NCBI RefSeq assembly: GCF_014649015.1
Contig: NZ_BMSF01000004.1
Span: forward strand, 310,001 to 374,000
Length of the DNA stretch: 64,000 bases
Reading direction: 5' to 3'
Source of the DNA: Streptomyces narbonensis
GTDB lineage: Bacteria; Actinomycetota; Actinomycetes; Streptomycetales; Streptomycetaceae
The notes beneath the pieces were generated by a model, which saw only the letters and a program-made list of their open reading frames with translations, was not told the DNA's origin and did not search any database. Below are positions 40,343 to 48,603 of the stretch, piece after piece (position 1 is the first letter of the stretch; each line of letters opens with the position of its first letter). Made by a program: the position numbers and the translations under genes.

Positions 40343-41073
40343 TGAGCACCCCTGCCCTGACGGTAGTGATCCCGGCCTTCAACGAGGCCGCCTACCTGCC
40401 TCGCTATCTGCCCTCCGTCCTCGCCTCCCTCGCCCGCTGGGAAGAGATCACCGGCCGCACGGGAGAGGTGATCGTCGTCGACAACGCCAGCACCGACGCC
40501 ACCGCCGACATGGCCGCCTCCTTCGGCGTCCGCGTCGTCACCGAAGCCGTCCGCAACATCGGCCGCGTCCGCAACACCGGAGCGAGCGCCGCCCGCAGCG
40601 GACGCCTCTTCTTCACCGACGCGGACGTGGCGCTGCCCCTGGAGGCGGTCACCGCCGCCGCTGCAGCCATGGACGCCGGGGCCATCGGCGGCGCCATCCC
40701 GCCCCTCTACACGCCCGAACGGCTCGGCGCCCGCCTCCTGTGCGCGTACTGGGACCACCACCGCACCCGGCGCGGCGGAGCCCAGGGCGTCAACCAGTTC
40801 TGCACCGCCGACGCCTTCCACCACGTCGGCGGATACCGGGACGACCTGTTCATGAGCGAGGACGTGGAGTTCTTCGCCCGCCTCACCGCCCACGGTCAGA
40901 CCACCGGCCGGCCCGTGACGATCCTCGACGAGTTGCGCGTACGCCCGTCGACCCGCCGCTACGACCAGTGGTCGAGCCTCCGGATGCTCTGGTGGCAGAA
41001 CCCCGTGACCGCCCGCCTGCGCCTCCGGTCGCCCCGTATGTGGCGCCACTGGTACGAGACCACCGTGCGATGA
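40342..41073 (+). CDS. Glycosyltransferase family 2
   Basis: 243 residues with the GT-A fold. LTVVIPAFNEAAYLPRYLPS is the N-terminal strand, VIVVDNASTDATADMAASFG the nucleotide-binding motif, and RLFFTDADVALPL the DxD (Asp93, Asp95). GGYRDDLFMSEDVEFFARL holds the catalytic ED pair. No transmembrane helix is visible, so it is soluble or peripheral. Starts on the TGATG overlap and ends in an ATGA overlap with the PIG-L gene, both signs of tight translational coupling. Confidence 0.86.
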   Translation: MSTPALTVVIPAFNEAAYLPRYLPSVLASLARWEEITGRTGEVIVVDNASTDATADMAASFGVRVVTEAVRNIGRVRNTGASAARSGRLFFTDADVALPLEAVTAAAAAMDAGAIGGAIPPLYTPERLGARLLCAYWDHHRTRRGGAQGVNQFCTADAFHHVGGYRDDLFMSEDVEFFARLTAHGQTTGRPVTILDELRVRPSTRRYDQWSSLRMLWWQNPVTARLRLRSPRMWRHWYETTVR

Positions 41074-41987
41074 CGAAGGAGACCCCTGTGCAGCCCCAGC
41101 CCCTGGCCACCGACCTGCCGGTTCCCGACGGGCACGGCATCTACACCTTCCCCGACGACCTCCACCGCGCCCACCAGACGCACAACCAGCATCTCGCCGC
41201 CCGCCACCGGACCCACGACCACCGCGTCCTGGAGGTGACCGCACCCCACACCCGCGTCCCGTACTTCATCGAGGCGCGCACTCCCGCCGGCCGCCCGGTC
41301 CTCGTCATCGAACCCCACCACGACGATTTCGCCCTCTCGGCCTCGGGCACCTTCCTCGCGCACCCTCGACCGCTGACCGTGGCCACCGTCTTCACCCGGT
41401 CCCGGAGCGTCCACCCCGCCCTGGAGACCACGTACCCCGCAGTCGACGCCGTGTCCGAGCTGCGTGACCGCGAGGGAGCCGCCGCGCTCGCGCCGTTCGC
41501 CGCCCGCCGGCACCGCCTCGGCCACAAAGACGCCGAGCCCCCGTACCGCCCCTACGACCCCCAGATGCTCGACCAGATCACCGACGAGCTCCGCCGGATC
41601 GCCGCCGCTCACCCCGGCGCCGAACTCCTCGCGCCCGCCGCCGTCACCCGCCACCCCGACCACCTCCTCGTCCACGAGGCAGCTGTCCGCCTCGGCTGCA
41701 CCTGGTTCTGGGAGGACCTCGCCTTCTGGGCGACGTACGCGCTCGCCGGCTGCGACCAGCAGCTCTTCCGTACACGCACGGGGGCGACGATGCGGCCCGA
41801 GCTGGTCGACATCACCGACGTCGTCCTCGACAAGGTCACCGTCCTGCGGATGCACGGCTCGCAGATGCACCCGGCCCGGAAGATGTACCGCCCGATCCGG
41901 CACGCCTTCACCACGGCGGCCGACCTCGTCGACGGGACCGGCCGCTACGCCGAGCGCTTCTACCGGACGGAGGCGCCGACGTGCTGA
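41070..41987 (+). CDS. PIG-L (LmbE-like) family deacetylase
   Basis: 305 residues. The zinc-binding signature is VLVIEPHHDDFALSASG (residues 79-93, variant of the usual PHPDD) with the partner motif TRHPDHLLVHEAAVRLG. The family removes N-acetyl groups from GlcNAc-linked compounds (PIG-L, MshB, antibiotic deacetylases). About 50 extra residues precede the domain. Presence between glycosyltransferase genes suggests that a GlcNAc-containing intermediate is made and then deacetylated. ATG overlaps the GT2 stop. Confidence 0.83.
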   Translation: MTKETPVQPQPLATDLPVPDGHGIYTFPDDLHRAHQTHNQHLAARHRTHDHRVLEVTAPHTRVPYFIEARTPAGRPVLVIEPHHDDFALSASGTFLAHPRPLTVATVFTRSRSVHPALETTYPAVDAVSELRDREGAAALAPFAARRHRLGHKDAEPPYRPYDPQMLDQITDELRRIAAAHPGAELLAPAAVTRHPDHLLVHEAAVRLGCTWFWEDLAFWATYALAGCDQQLFRTRTGATMRPELVDITDVVLDKVTVLRMHGSQMHPARKMYRPIRHAFTTAADLVDGTGRYAERFYRTEAPTC

Positions 41988-42595
41988 TCATCGCCTTGGA
42001 AGGGCCCTCCTACGCCGGCAAGTCCACGGCGATACGCCACCTCCGCCACACCTCTCTCGGCTCGCGGGCGTTCGTCTCCGACTGCTACGTCAAGCACATC
42101 GCCCACCGCGACGACATCCCTCCGGCCCGTACCGACTCGTCGGCGGCCCAGCTGGCCGCCTTCGAGAGGTTCATGGAGATCGAGGCGACCCGGGTCGCCG
42201 AGGCCGCCGTGAGCGGCAGGCAGCTCGTCATCCTCGACCGCTCGGTGGACACTCTCCTCGCCCACGCGTACGCCCTGGATGCTCTCTTCGGGTACGGAGT
42301 CCACCACCAACTCCGCCACCGGCTCCACGCCCTCCCGTTCCTGCGTCCCCACCACACCCTCTACCTCGACGTACCGGCCGAAGCCCTCCACCTGCGGCGC
42401 AAGACCGCCGGCCACACCGCAGCCGAGTCCGACTACTTCCTCCACGAGCCCGGCTTCCTCGACCACGCCCGCGACTACTTCGTCCACACGACCCGGCAGC
42501 CCGTGACGCGAGAGCTGACCGTCCTGGCTGCCGACGCGGGTCCGGACGACATCGCCCAGGCCGTGGAAGCCCTCGTCACCTTCTGGGCGAGGTGA
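41981..42595 (+). CDS. P-loop nucleoside/nucleotide-kinase-like protein
   Basis: 204 residues. ALEGPSYAGKSTAIRHLR (Walker A at 8-16), LVILDRSVDTLLAHAYALDA (the DR signature of thymidylate and deoxynucleoside kinases) and HTLYLDVPAEALHLRRKTAG. The overall pattern is that of dTMP kinase-like enzymes, but the LID arginines are not clear. A role in phosphorylating a small molecule or providing a nucleotide-sugar precursor is possible. GTG start with GGAGG seven bases upstream; overlaps the PIG-L gene by 7 bp. Confidence 0.72.
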   Translation: MLIIALEGPSYAGKSTAIRHLRHTSLGSRAFVSDCYVKHIAHRDDIPPARTDSSAAQLAAFERFMEIEATRVAEAAVSGRQLVILDRSVDTLLAHAYALDALFGYGVHHQLRHRLHALPFLRPHHTLYLDVPAEALHLRRKTAGHTAAESDYFLHEPGFLDHARDYFVHTTRQPVTRELTVLAADAGPDDIAQAVEALVTFWAR

Positions 42596-42601
42596 CGGAA
42601 G

Positions 42602-43633
42602 ATGCCCACCGCCCTGTTCGCCTGGCGCCGCACTCCACCCCCGTTTCTCATCGGTGGCGCCGAGGTCACCCAGCAACTGCTCGCCGAAGAACTCGCCGCC
42701 TCGGGCTGGCACGTCACCTACCTCGGCTCACACGAGGCCCCCTGGAACGGGGCCACCCAGCTCCCCGCCATGCGCGCCCACCTGGACACGCATGGCGTTC
42801 CGTACGACGAGGGAGACGGCGCCCTGCGTTACCGGTGGAACGGAGTCGAGTGTGCCGCGTTGATGCAGAACACCGTGGAGCACGCGCTCGGGGGCTTCCT
42901 GGGCGCTCTCCGACCCGACATCGTGTTCACCTCGCAGGAAGGCTCGGCGCAGCTTGCCGCACAAGCCCGACCGACCGCGCTCGTCGCCGGCATCCTGCAC
43001 TCCGTCTCCGCCACCGGCCTGGGTGTCCTCGCCGGTCGACCTCACCACGGACTCGCCGTCTCGGAGTTCGTCCGAGCACGCGCACCCCATACCGCCGGGA
43101 CGCGTCTCTCGGTGATGTACCCGCCGTTCGCGCTGCCCGGGCCGAGTTCGGACGCGGCCTGCACCACGTCCGCACTCATGATCAACCCCATCCCCGCCAA
43201 GGGATCCGGGCTACTGCACCAGCTCGTCCGGCTCATGCCGGAACAGCACTTCACCCTGGTCGAAGGCTGGTGGGACACCGCCGCCGACTTCGCCGCCTAC
43301 CCGAACGTGACGTACGTGCCCCGCGTGTACGACATGGCGCCCCTATACCGCAGCCACCGCCTGCTGCTGGTCCCCTCCACCGTGGAGGACGCCTTCCCCC
43401 GCGTGATCATCGAGGCCGCACTCCACGGCGTTCCGAGCATCGGAACCGACCGCGGCGGCATCCCCGAAGCCATCGGCGACGCGGGGATCGTCCTGCCCAG
43501 CACCGCCGGCCCCGAGACGTGGGCGGGCGCGATCCGGAACGCCGACCACGAGGCACTGGGCATGAGGGCTCGGAGCAGGGCGGTCCGATACACGCGACCA
43601 CGCCTGCCCGAGCTCCACGAGCTGGGGATCTAG
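42602..43633 (+). CDS. Glycosyltransferase family 4 (GT-B fold)
   Basis: 343 residues. The N-terminal half has PPPFLIGGAEVTQQLLAEEL, the acceptor domain with a Gly-Gly loop. The C-terminal half has LLLVPSTVEDAFPRVIIEAA and GVPSIGTDRGGIPEAIGDAG, the sugar-nucleotide E-x7-E region of GT4 retaining enzymes. The donor cannot be read from sequence. It is the last gene of the rightward operon, starting 6 bp after the kinase stop, and its 3' end overlaps the convergent phosphotransferase by 4 bp. Confidence 0.84.
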   Translation: MPTALFAWRRTPPPFLIGGAEVTQQLLAEELAASGWHVTYLGSHEAPWNGATQLPAMRAHLDTHGVPYDEGDGALRYRWNGVECAALMQNTVEHALGGFLGALRPDIVFTSQEGSAQLAAQARPTALVAGILHSVSATGLGVLAGRPHHGLAVSEFVRARAPHTAGTRLSVMYPPFALPGPSSDAACTTSALMINPIPAKGSGLLHQLVRLMPEQHFTLVEGWWDTAADFAAYPNVTYVPRVYDMAPLYRSHRLLLVPSTVEDAFPRVIIEAALHGVPSIGTDRGGIPEAIGDAGIVLPSTAGPETWAGAIRNADHEALGMRARSRAVRYTRPRLPELHELGI

Positions 43634-44676
43634 GCAGCCCCGCTGAGTGCCCGCTCCACCTCGTCGAGCCACTCCGTCCACCAGTGAAGGAGCGCCTCGT
43701 CGGCAATGAACAGGTCGTCGCAGGAGCGATCGTCCCGGTCGTAGTGGAACTCGAGCTGCCAGAAGTCCGTCATCCGCTTCCACCAGAGCCGACGCGCGCC
43801 ATCGACGAGTGCGGCTGCCTCCAGCGGGATCACCGACCGGTAGCCGGCCACGAACGCCGACGCCCGCTCCAAGTCGAACACGCCCTCCACCCCGAACTGC
43901 ACCTGCGCCGTACGAACGACTTCCTCCGCGTACGGGCGGACACCCAGCCGGTCCCAGTCCAGGACGGCAACCAGCTCGCCGTCCGCCCAGAGGAGGTTCC
44001 GGTACTGAAAGTCGCCATGCGTCCAGCCGTGCGGCCCCGCGGGGGCATCTCCCTCAGGGCGCAGGTGGGCGTGCTTGTCGAGGAGGAGCTGGCGCTCTTC
44101 GAGGGCGGCTCTCGCGGACGCGTCGAAGGCATCGCCCGCACCCCGGACTGCCACCGCTCCGGCAAGCCGGTCGGCTTTCTGGATGGCTCGCCGGGGCTCC
44201 GTCACCTCAGCGGTAATCGAGGCCGGCAGGTTGGGCAGCACGGCATCATCGGCAGCACGGCCGAGCGCCGTATGAAGTTGCGCAAGGTGCGTGCCGAGCT
44301 CGAATGTCTGCGCCAGCGACAGGTCGGTTCCGCGGACGTGCTCCCCAGTCGACCAGGGGAACAGGCAGTAGCCGCTACCGCGGACCTCGGCGATCACATC
44401 GCCGTGAACGGTGGAGAGCGGGGCGCACGTGGGGACGCCGTACGAAGCCAGGAAGGGAAGGACCGCGAGGTTCCGACGCAGTCGATCAAGCGGCACGTCC
44501 GTGACCCGCTTGAGAGCGAACCTCCCGGCCCGGGTATCCAGCCGCCAGTTCACGTTCATCAGGCCATCGGCCAGGTGCTGCCGATCCAGCACCTCACCGA
44601 CGTCGAATGCCGTGATCAGCTCGGCAAGATCATCTGCGGGGATGCGCGTCCTGTCCGCCCCGTTCGCGTCGGTCAC
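43630..44676 (-). CDS. APH-fold phosphotransferase, second copy
   Basis: 348 residues. Kinase core: MNVNWRLDTRAGRFALKRV (ATP Lys), GWTHGDFQYRNLLWADGELV (HGDxxxxN loop) and AVLDWDRLGVRPYAEEVVRT (metal Asp). The Leu/Trp-rich C-terminus (RRLWWKRMTDFWQLEFHYDR) is unlike that of the 39464 kinase. It resembles homoserine-kinase/CHK-type members acting on hydroxylated small molecules. It is convergent with the glycosyltransferase operon and divergent from nothing; upstream lies the palindrome array. Confidence 0.78.
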   Translation of the reverse strand: MTDANGADRTRIPADDLAELITAFDVGEVLDRQHLADGLMNVNWRLDTRAGRFALKRVTDVPLDRLRRNLAVLPFLASYGVPTCAPLSTVHGDVIAEVRGSGYCLFPWSTGEHVRGTDLSLAQTFELGTHLAQLHTALGRAADDAVLPNLPASITAEVTEPRRAIQKADRLAGAVAVRGAGDAFDASARAALEERQLLLDKHAHLRPEGDAPAGPHGWTHGDFQYRNLLWADGELVAVLDWDRLGVRPYAEEVVRTAQVQFGVEGVFDLERASAFVAGYRSVIPLEAAALVDGARRLWWKRMTDFWQLEFHYDRDDRSCDDLFIADEALLHWWTEWLDEVERALSGAA

Positions 44677-44765
44677 CCAGGCGACGATACGGGAGTCGGC
44701 CGCTCAAGCGCACAAGGATCACTGGACCGTATCGGTGGGCCGTGTGTCTGGGGCCAGCCACCTTG

Positions 44766-44902
44766 TTCATTCAATGAATGGCGGTCCCGTTCATTTTCCG
44801 TACATGCCCGGCGTTCATTTGATGAACGGGACGGGCCCCGTTCCCTGAAGGAACGAATCGGGCGTTCCCCGAGGGAACGCTTTCGCTGTTCCCTCGGGGA
44901 AC
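44766..44902. repeat. Array of short palindromes near the relaxase gene
   Basis: Five dyads occur in 137 bp: TTCATTCAATGAA (44766-44778), GTTCATTTGATGAAC (44813-44827), GTTCCCTGAAGGAAC (44840-44854), GTTCCCCGAGGGAAC (44864-44878) and GTTCCCTCGGGGAAC (44888-44902). A GTTCAT half-site lies at 44789-44794. All share the outer GTTC...GAAC pattern while the inner bases change from AT-rich to GC-rich. The array lies between the phosphotransferase start and the relaxase stop codon (44914). Possible oriT, regulator-binding or RNA-hairpin region. Confidence 0.85.
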
Positions 44903-44913
44903 ACGAGGGCTGA

Positions 44914-46620
44914 TCAACGCCGCCGCACCTGTGGCTGCTGCTGCACGACGGCGGGCGTGCCTGACGCGGGGTGCATTGGAGGACGCGGGCGGCGTGTGGT
45001 GCTGCGGGCCATGGCTGCCTGGGCGAGGGGGCTGGGTGCTTTGCGTTGGCCGAGGCGGTGAATGCGCCAGGTCAGGGCGCGGGCAGGGTTGCGGGCGTCG
45101 TCGAGGGTGCGTTGGCCAAGGGCCTGGGTGAGGACGGTGGCCGCGTTGTGGCCGGCTGTTTCAGCATCGGCAAGGACCGTGGCCAGGGCGTCCCAGGCGG
45201 GGTCCTGCAGGATGCGTTCGGCGTGCTCGGGGACGGCCAGCTGGAGGTGGCGGGCGTAGCGCTGCCTGGTCTGGATGCCGGGGGTGCGGCGAGCGAAGTC
45301 GTTCAGGACCGGGCCGGCGACGTGCGCGTACGCGTTCTGGAGGTGGACGAGGGCCTGTTCGGCCGCTGCTTCCTGCTGGGCGTGCTGGTGCTTGCGGTGC
45401 CAGTGCCTTGCGAAGGCCACGGCGATGAGGGCGGCGTCCAGGAGCATCGCCAGCCCGGCCCCGTCTCCTGTCGTGGTGGGGGAGCGCAGGATGGTCTGGA
45501 TGCTGCGGCGCAGGACGCGGGTGCTGTCGAGGTCGGCGGTGACGCGGGAGCGGGTGGCGCGCTCGAAGAGGGCGGCAGCCCGTTCGAGGTCGCTCCTTGC
45601 GGCGGCTGGTGCGGTGAGTGGCAGTAGGTCCAGGGCTCCGCCGAGGGCGACGAGCTGGCCCTGGGCGATGTGGTCGTCTCCGTGTGTGAGGTGGTCGGGG
45701 ATGCGTTCGGTGGCGGCGGTGGCCTGGTGCCAGGGGTCGGCCGGACCGGCGGTGACCGGTTCGGGGCCGGTGGCGGTGAGGCGGTGGCGGATCTTGGGCA
45801 GGGAGAGGTCGCCGGCGAGGGTGGAGCCGGAGAACCACACCGGCTCGCCGTCCTTGTTGATGTCGCCGGGCAGGGCAACGCTGTAGCCGAGGACGTCGCC
45901 GGACGGACCGGTCTTCGGCCGCGCTGTCACGCCGGTCGCCGCCAGCAGGGCGAAGAACTCGGTCTCGCTGGACGCGGCGGCCACGGCGCGGCGTACGCGC
46001 ATGCGCAGGATCTCGCGGGTCGTGGTGTCCTGGCCTTGGCGCTTGGCCTTGAAGTGCTCCTTGCTGGTGGGGCGTTTGGCGGCGGTGCCGTCGCCCGGGT
46101 TGAGGCGGCGGAGGCCGAGGTCGGCTTCGATCTTGCGGGCTTCGCGCTGGACGGCGCGGATGTCGTGGTCGCGGCGGGGACGGCGGCCGTCCTGGCGTAC
46201 GAGGGTTGCGGCGATGTGGATGTGGTCGTCGGCGTGCCGGACCGCCACCCACCGGCAGGCTTCCTCGTCGCCTTCGGGGGCGATGCCGGCGGCGGCCACG
46301 ATCCGCCGGGCGATGTCCGCCCACTGGGCGTCAGTCAGGAGCGGGTCCTCGGGCGCGGCGCGGACCGGGCAGTGCCACACCGTGGTCGTCGGGGCCTTGT
46401 TCCCGAGCATCTTCACGGGCTGGTCGAGCTGCGAGGCGAGCTGGTCCTCGACGTCCCTGGAGTGGCGGTGGGGGCTGCGGCCGGGGTCGGGGGCGAAGTC
46501 GTTCCAGGACGCGACCAGGTGGGGGTCGGTGTGTTCGTTGGCGCTGCCCGGACCGTAGAGGTAGCCGATGAGACGGCGGGTGGCGCGGGCTCCCTTGCCG
46601 AGGATGATCTTCGGTATCAC
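44914..46620 (-). CDS. Relaxase/mobilization nuclease (MOB type)
   Basis: 568 residues. The N-terminal domain has the start IPKIILGKGARATRRLIGYL and the three-His metal motif WVAVRHADDHIHIAATLVRQ (HxDDHIH at 129-135), typical of actinobacterial MOB relaxases of the RlxA/MobA type. The catalytic Tyr is probably Tyr20 or Tyr22 in GYLYGPG. The C-terminal half is helical, with a basic tail. It nicks oriT and pilots single-stranded DNA. GTG start four bases after the mobC stop; the two are co-transcribed. Confidence 0.86.
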   Translation of the reverse strand: MIPKIILGKGARATRRLIGYLYGPGSANEHTDPHLVASWNDFAPDPGRSPHRHSRDVEDQLASQLDQPVKMLGNKAPTTTVWHCPVRAAPEDPLLTDAQWADIARRIVAAAGIAPEGDEEACRWVAVRHADDHIHIAATLVRQDGRRPRRDHDIRAVQREARKIEADLGLRRLNPGDGTAAKRPTSKEHFKAKRQGQDTTTREILRMRVRRAVAAASSETEFFALLAATGVTARPKTGPSGDVLGYSVALPGDINKDGEPVWFSGSTLAGDLSLPKIRHRLTATGPEPVTAGPADPWHQATAATERIPDHLTHGDDHIAQGQLVALGGALDLLPLTAPAAARSDLERAAALFERATRSRVTADLDSTRVLRRSIQTILRSPTTTGDGAGLAMLLDAALIAVAFARHWHRKHQHAQQEAAAEQALVHLQNAYAHVAGPVLNDFARRTPGIQTRQRYARHLQLAVPEHAERILQDPAWDALATVLADAETAGHNAATVLTQALGQRTLDDARNPARALTWRIHRLGQRKAPSPLAQAAMARSTTRRPRPPMHPASGTPAVVQQQPQVRRR

Positions 46621-46624
46621 GTGG

Positions 46625-47206
46625 TCACCGTCCGGTCATCGCCTGGGCGATGGCCGCGTCCACGTCTTCGATCGACGCCTCGATCCGGTCCAGCAGTCGC
46701 ACCACGATGTCCGGCGCGGGCCACGCGCCGTCCTTGTTGAGGTGCCAGGTGAGCTGGTTGAGGTTGCGGCCGATTGCGGCGAGCTGTCGGTTGGCGGCCA
46801 TCAGCGCTTTGACCATGGCGCGGTAGTCGGCGACCGCGGCGGTGGGGTCGTCGGAGCGGGCGGCGGCGAGCGATGTCTCGGCGACGTAGCCGCCGACCGG
46901 CATGCGGCTGAGGTGAGCGGCTGTCGTGAGGAGGGTGAACTCGGCGTTGCTGTAGCGGGGGTGGACGCGCTTCTCGCGCAGCGTGGGTTCGCGGAGACGG
47001 CGACGCGGGGTGGGTGGCTGTGTGGCTTCTCCCCGAGTCGGCTCCCCCGGGCCGGCCGACACCGGTGCCCCCTCGGCGCCGGATGCCTCCGCCTCCCCTG
47101 GGGCGGAGGCCGGGTAAGGACTCCTTACCCGACAACTTGCTGCGCTGTTGAGGCCGCTGATCGTCTCTTCCTGGTGTGTGGGGAGTTCGTGGTTCGGGTC
47201 GTGCAT
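46625..47206 (-). CDS. MobC-like relaxosome accessory protein
   Basis: 193 residues. A disordered Glu/Pro/Arg-rich first half is followed by RVHPRYSNAEFTLLTTAAHL and MPVGGYVAETSLAAA, the ribbon-helix-helix-like start of MobC, then ANRQLAAIGRNLNQLTWHLN, the conserved MobC helix with its Gly-x-Asn-x-Asn-Gln pattern. It should bind oriT and help the relaxase open DNA. ATG at 47206 follows GGAG by nine bases. Sits directly upstream of the relaxase. Confidence 0.85.
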   Translation of the reverse strand: MHDPNHELPTHQEETISGLNSAASCRVRSPYPASAPGEAEASGAEGAPVSAGPGEPTRGEATQPPTPRRRLREPTLREKRVHPRYSNAEFTLLTTAAHLSRMPVGGYVAETSLAAARSDDPTAAVADYRAMVKALMAANRQLAAIGRNLNQLTWHLNKDGAWPAPDIVVRLLDRIEASIEDVDAAIAQAMTGR

Positions 47207-47314
47207 GGATCGGTTCTCCGTTGGGTGCTTGGCTGTGTGCGGCCTCCGTGTCCCCGTGCTCGGCCGCACGGGGACACGGGATGCGCCGGAGGGTGGGGCA
47301 GGGCTCTGTGAGGG

Positions 47315-48259
47315 TCAGCCGGTGGCGACGGGGGAGGCGGCTTCGTTCAGTCCGTCGAGCGGTGCGGCCTTGGAGCCGTCGTCCGTGGCGGGCTGGGCCT
47401 GGCCGGTGCGCTCGGCTTGGAACTGGTCGCGCAAGGCGCGGGCCCGGGGCAGGCCGATCCGTAGTTCGCGGCGCAGACGCTCGGCGGTCAGCTGGTCGTC
47501 GCTCCAGTCGGCGGTCAGGAGTCGGGCCCTGTCGAGGACTTCGGCGGGTGTGCGGGTCCGGTCGGCGGTCGACTTGGCGGCGTCGGGGACCCGACCGGTC
47601 GCCCGACGCGGGGCGGCTCCGGTCGACTCCGCCACCGTGGTCGGTCGAGGCGGTCGGGTGGCGGGGGCCGCTTCGGCTCCCTCGGTCGGCTCCGTGGCAG
47701 ATGCCTCGGTGACCTCCGTGGGGGCCGAGTCGCTCAGCTGCTCGGAGGCCGATTCGGGCCGGTCAGCCGTCGACCGTGGGGCCTGGTCGCCGGCCGACTG
47801 GGCAGAGGCCGCTTCGGGGGAATCGGCCGACTCGGGGTTGTGGTGCAGCACCTTGGCCACGAGGTCCGAGCCGAAGTAGATCGACCCGACCGGCAGTGAG
47901 GTGGCCAGCAGCACGAGGGCCCAGTTCGCATAGTCCCAGTCGGTCAGTCGGCCCCACCGGATCGAGTCGGTGTGCAGGGCGGGTACGAGGCCGTGCACGT
48001 AGTTCAGCAGGAGGCTGGCGATCGTGTAGGTCGCCAGGACCCGCAGGGCGAACGTCCGGTCGGTGCCGGTCAGCACGAGCGTGGCGATCAGCGCGAGGGC
48101 CATCAGGCCGTCGACGACGATCGGGTAGAGCAGGGCGGCGGTGGAGTCGGCGCCGGTGGCGCGGGCCACGTCGGACAGTGCGTTCCACGACACCCGGAAG
48201 GCCATGAGGACGACGGCCACCAGACCGAGGACGAGGGCGAAGCGTCCCGCGCGGTTCAC
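47315..48259 (-). CDS. DUF2637 membrane protein (SpdA-like)
   Basis: 314 residues. Four hydrophobic helices lie in residues 5-140: RFALVLGLVAVVLMAFRVSW, LLYPIVVDGLMALALIATLV, TYTIASLLLNYVHGLV and ANWALVLLATSLPVGSIYF. The rest is an Ala/Thr/Glu/Pro-rich cytoplasmic tail ending in a small helix-turn-helix-like segment (DDQLTAERLRRELRIGLPRA). Such proteins are common in Streptomyces integrative elements and linked to plasmid spreading. GTG start with GGGGG seven bases upstream; an ATG 120 bp earlier is possible. Confidence 0.8.
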   Translation of the reverse strand: MNRAGRFALVLGLVAVVLMAFRVSWNALSDVARATGADSTAALLYPIVVDGLMALALIATLVLTGTDRTFALRVLATYTIASLLLNYVHGLVPALHTDSIRWGRLTDWDYANWALVLLATSLPVGSIYFGSDLVAKVLHHNPESADSPEAASAQSAGDQAPRSTADRPESASEQLSDSAPTEVTEASATEPTEGAEAAPATRPPRPTTVAESTGAAPRRATGRVPDAAKSTADRTRTPAEVLDRARLLTADWSDDQLTAERLRRELRIGLPRARALRDQFQAERTGQAQPATDDGSKAAPLDGLNEAASPVATG

Positions 48260-48603
48260 GCGGCGACCCCCATCGGGTGCGGGTGCTCGGCAAGCATCGC
48301 CAGGTGCGGCACGCCGCTTGAGGTCGTCGTTCTTGGTGCCGGAGGCGAACCGCGCGATACCGGCGCGGATGCTGCGCATGGCTGCCGGGGCGCTCGGAGC
48401 AGGGAGGTGCAAGGTGGAGGGCTCCAGGGCTGGGTGTGGCCGCCGGCGTGGGCGGCCGTGAGTGGTGGGGACTCGTCCCACTCGTCCCGCCGCTGGTCAG
48501 GGCAGGTACGGGTGGGGCGGTGATGTCGAGTCGACTCGTTGCGCGTCGGCGACTCGTCCCCGCGCTGACCTGCGCGGGGACGAGTGGGACGAGTCGTGGA
48601 GGG
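48260..48603. other. Spacer between DUF3631 and DUF2637 genes
   Basis: 344 bp with no confident gene. A short minus-strand frame ending at 48256 overlaps the DUF2637 start as GTGA but lacks a clear start. The right half carries nested inverted repeats (see 48470-48596). Confidence 0.45.
48470..48596. repeat. Nested, mutually exclusive inverted repeats
   Basis: GACTCGTCCCACTCGTCCC (48470-48488) is the exact reverse complement of 48578-48596. An internal hairpin pairs ACTCGTCCCCGCG (48552-48564) with CGCGGGGACGAGT (48573-48585). The internal right arm overlaps the outer right arm, so the two structures cannot form together. The outer repeat also contains CTCGTCCCA as a tandem pair. Confidence 0.8.

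Noticed and set aside
41464..44913. Open frame of over 1,100 codons across the sugar operon
   Set aside because: It is Arg/Pro/Ser-rich, typical of a shifted frame in GC-rich DNA, and overlaps six genes with clear family motifs and linked starts.
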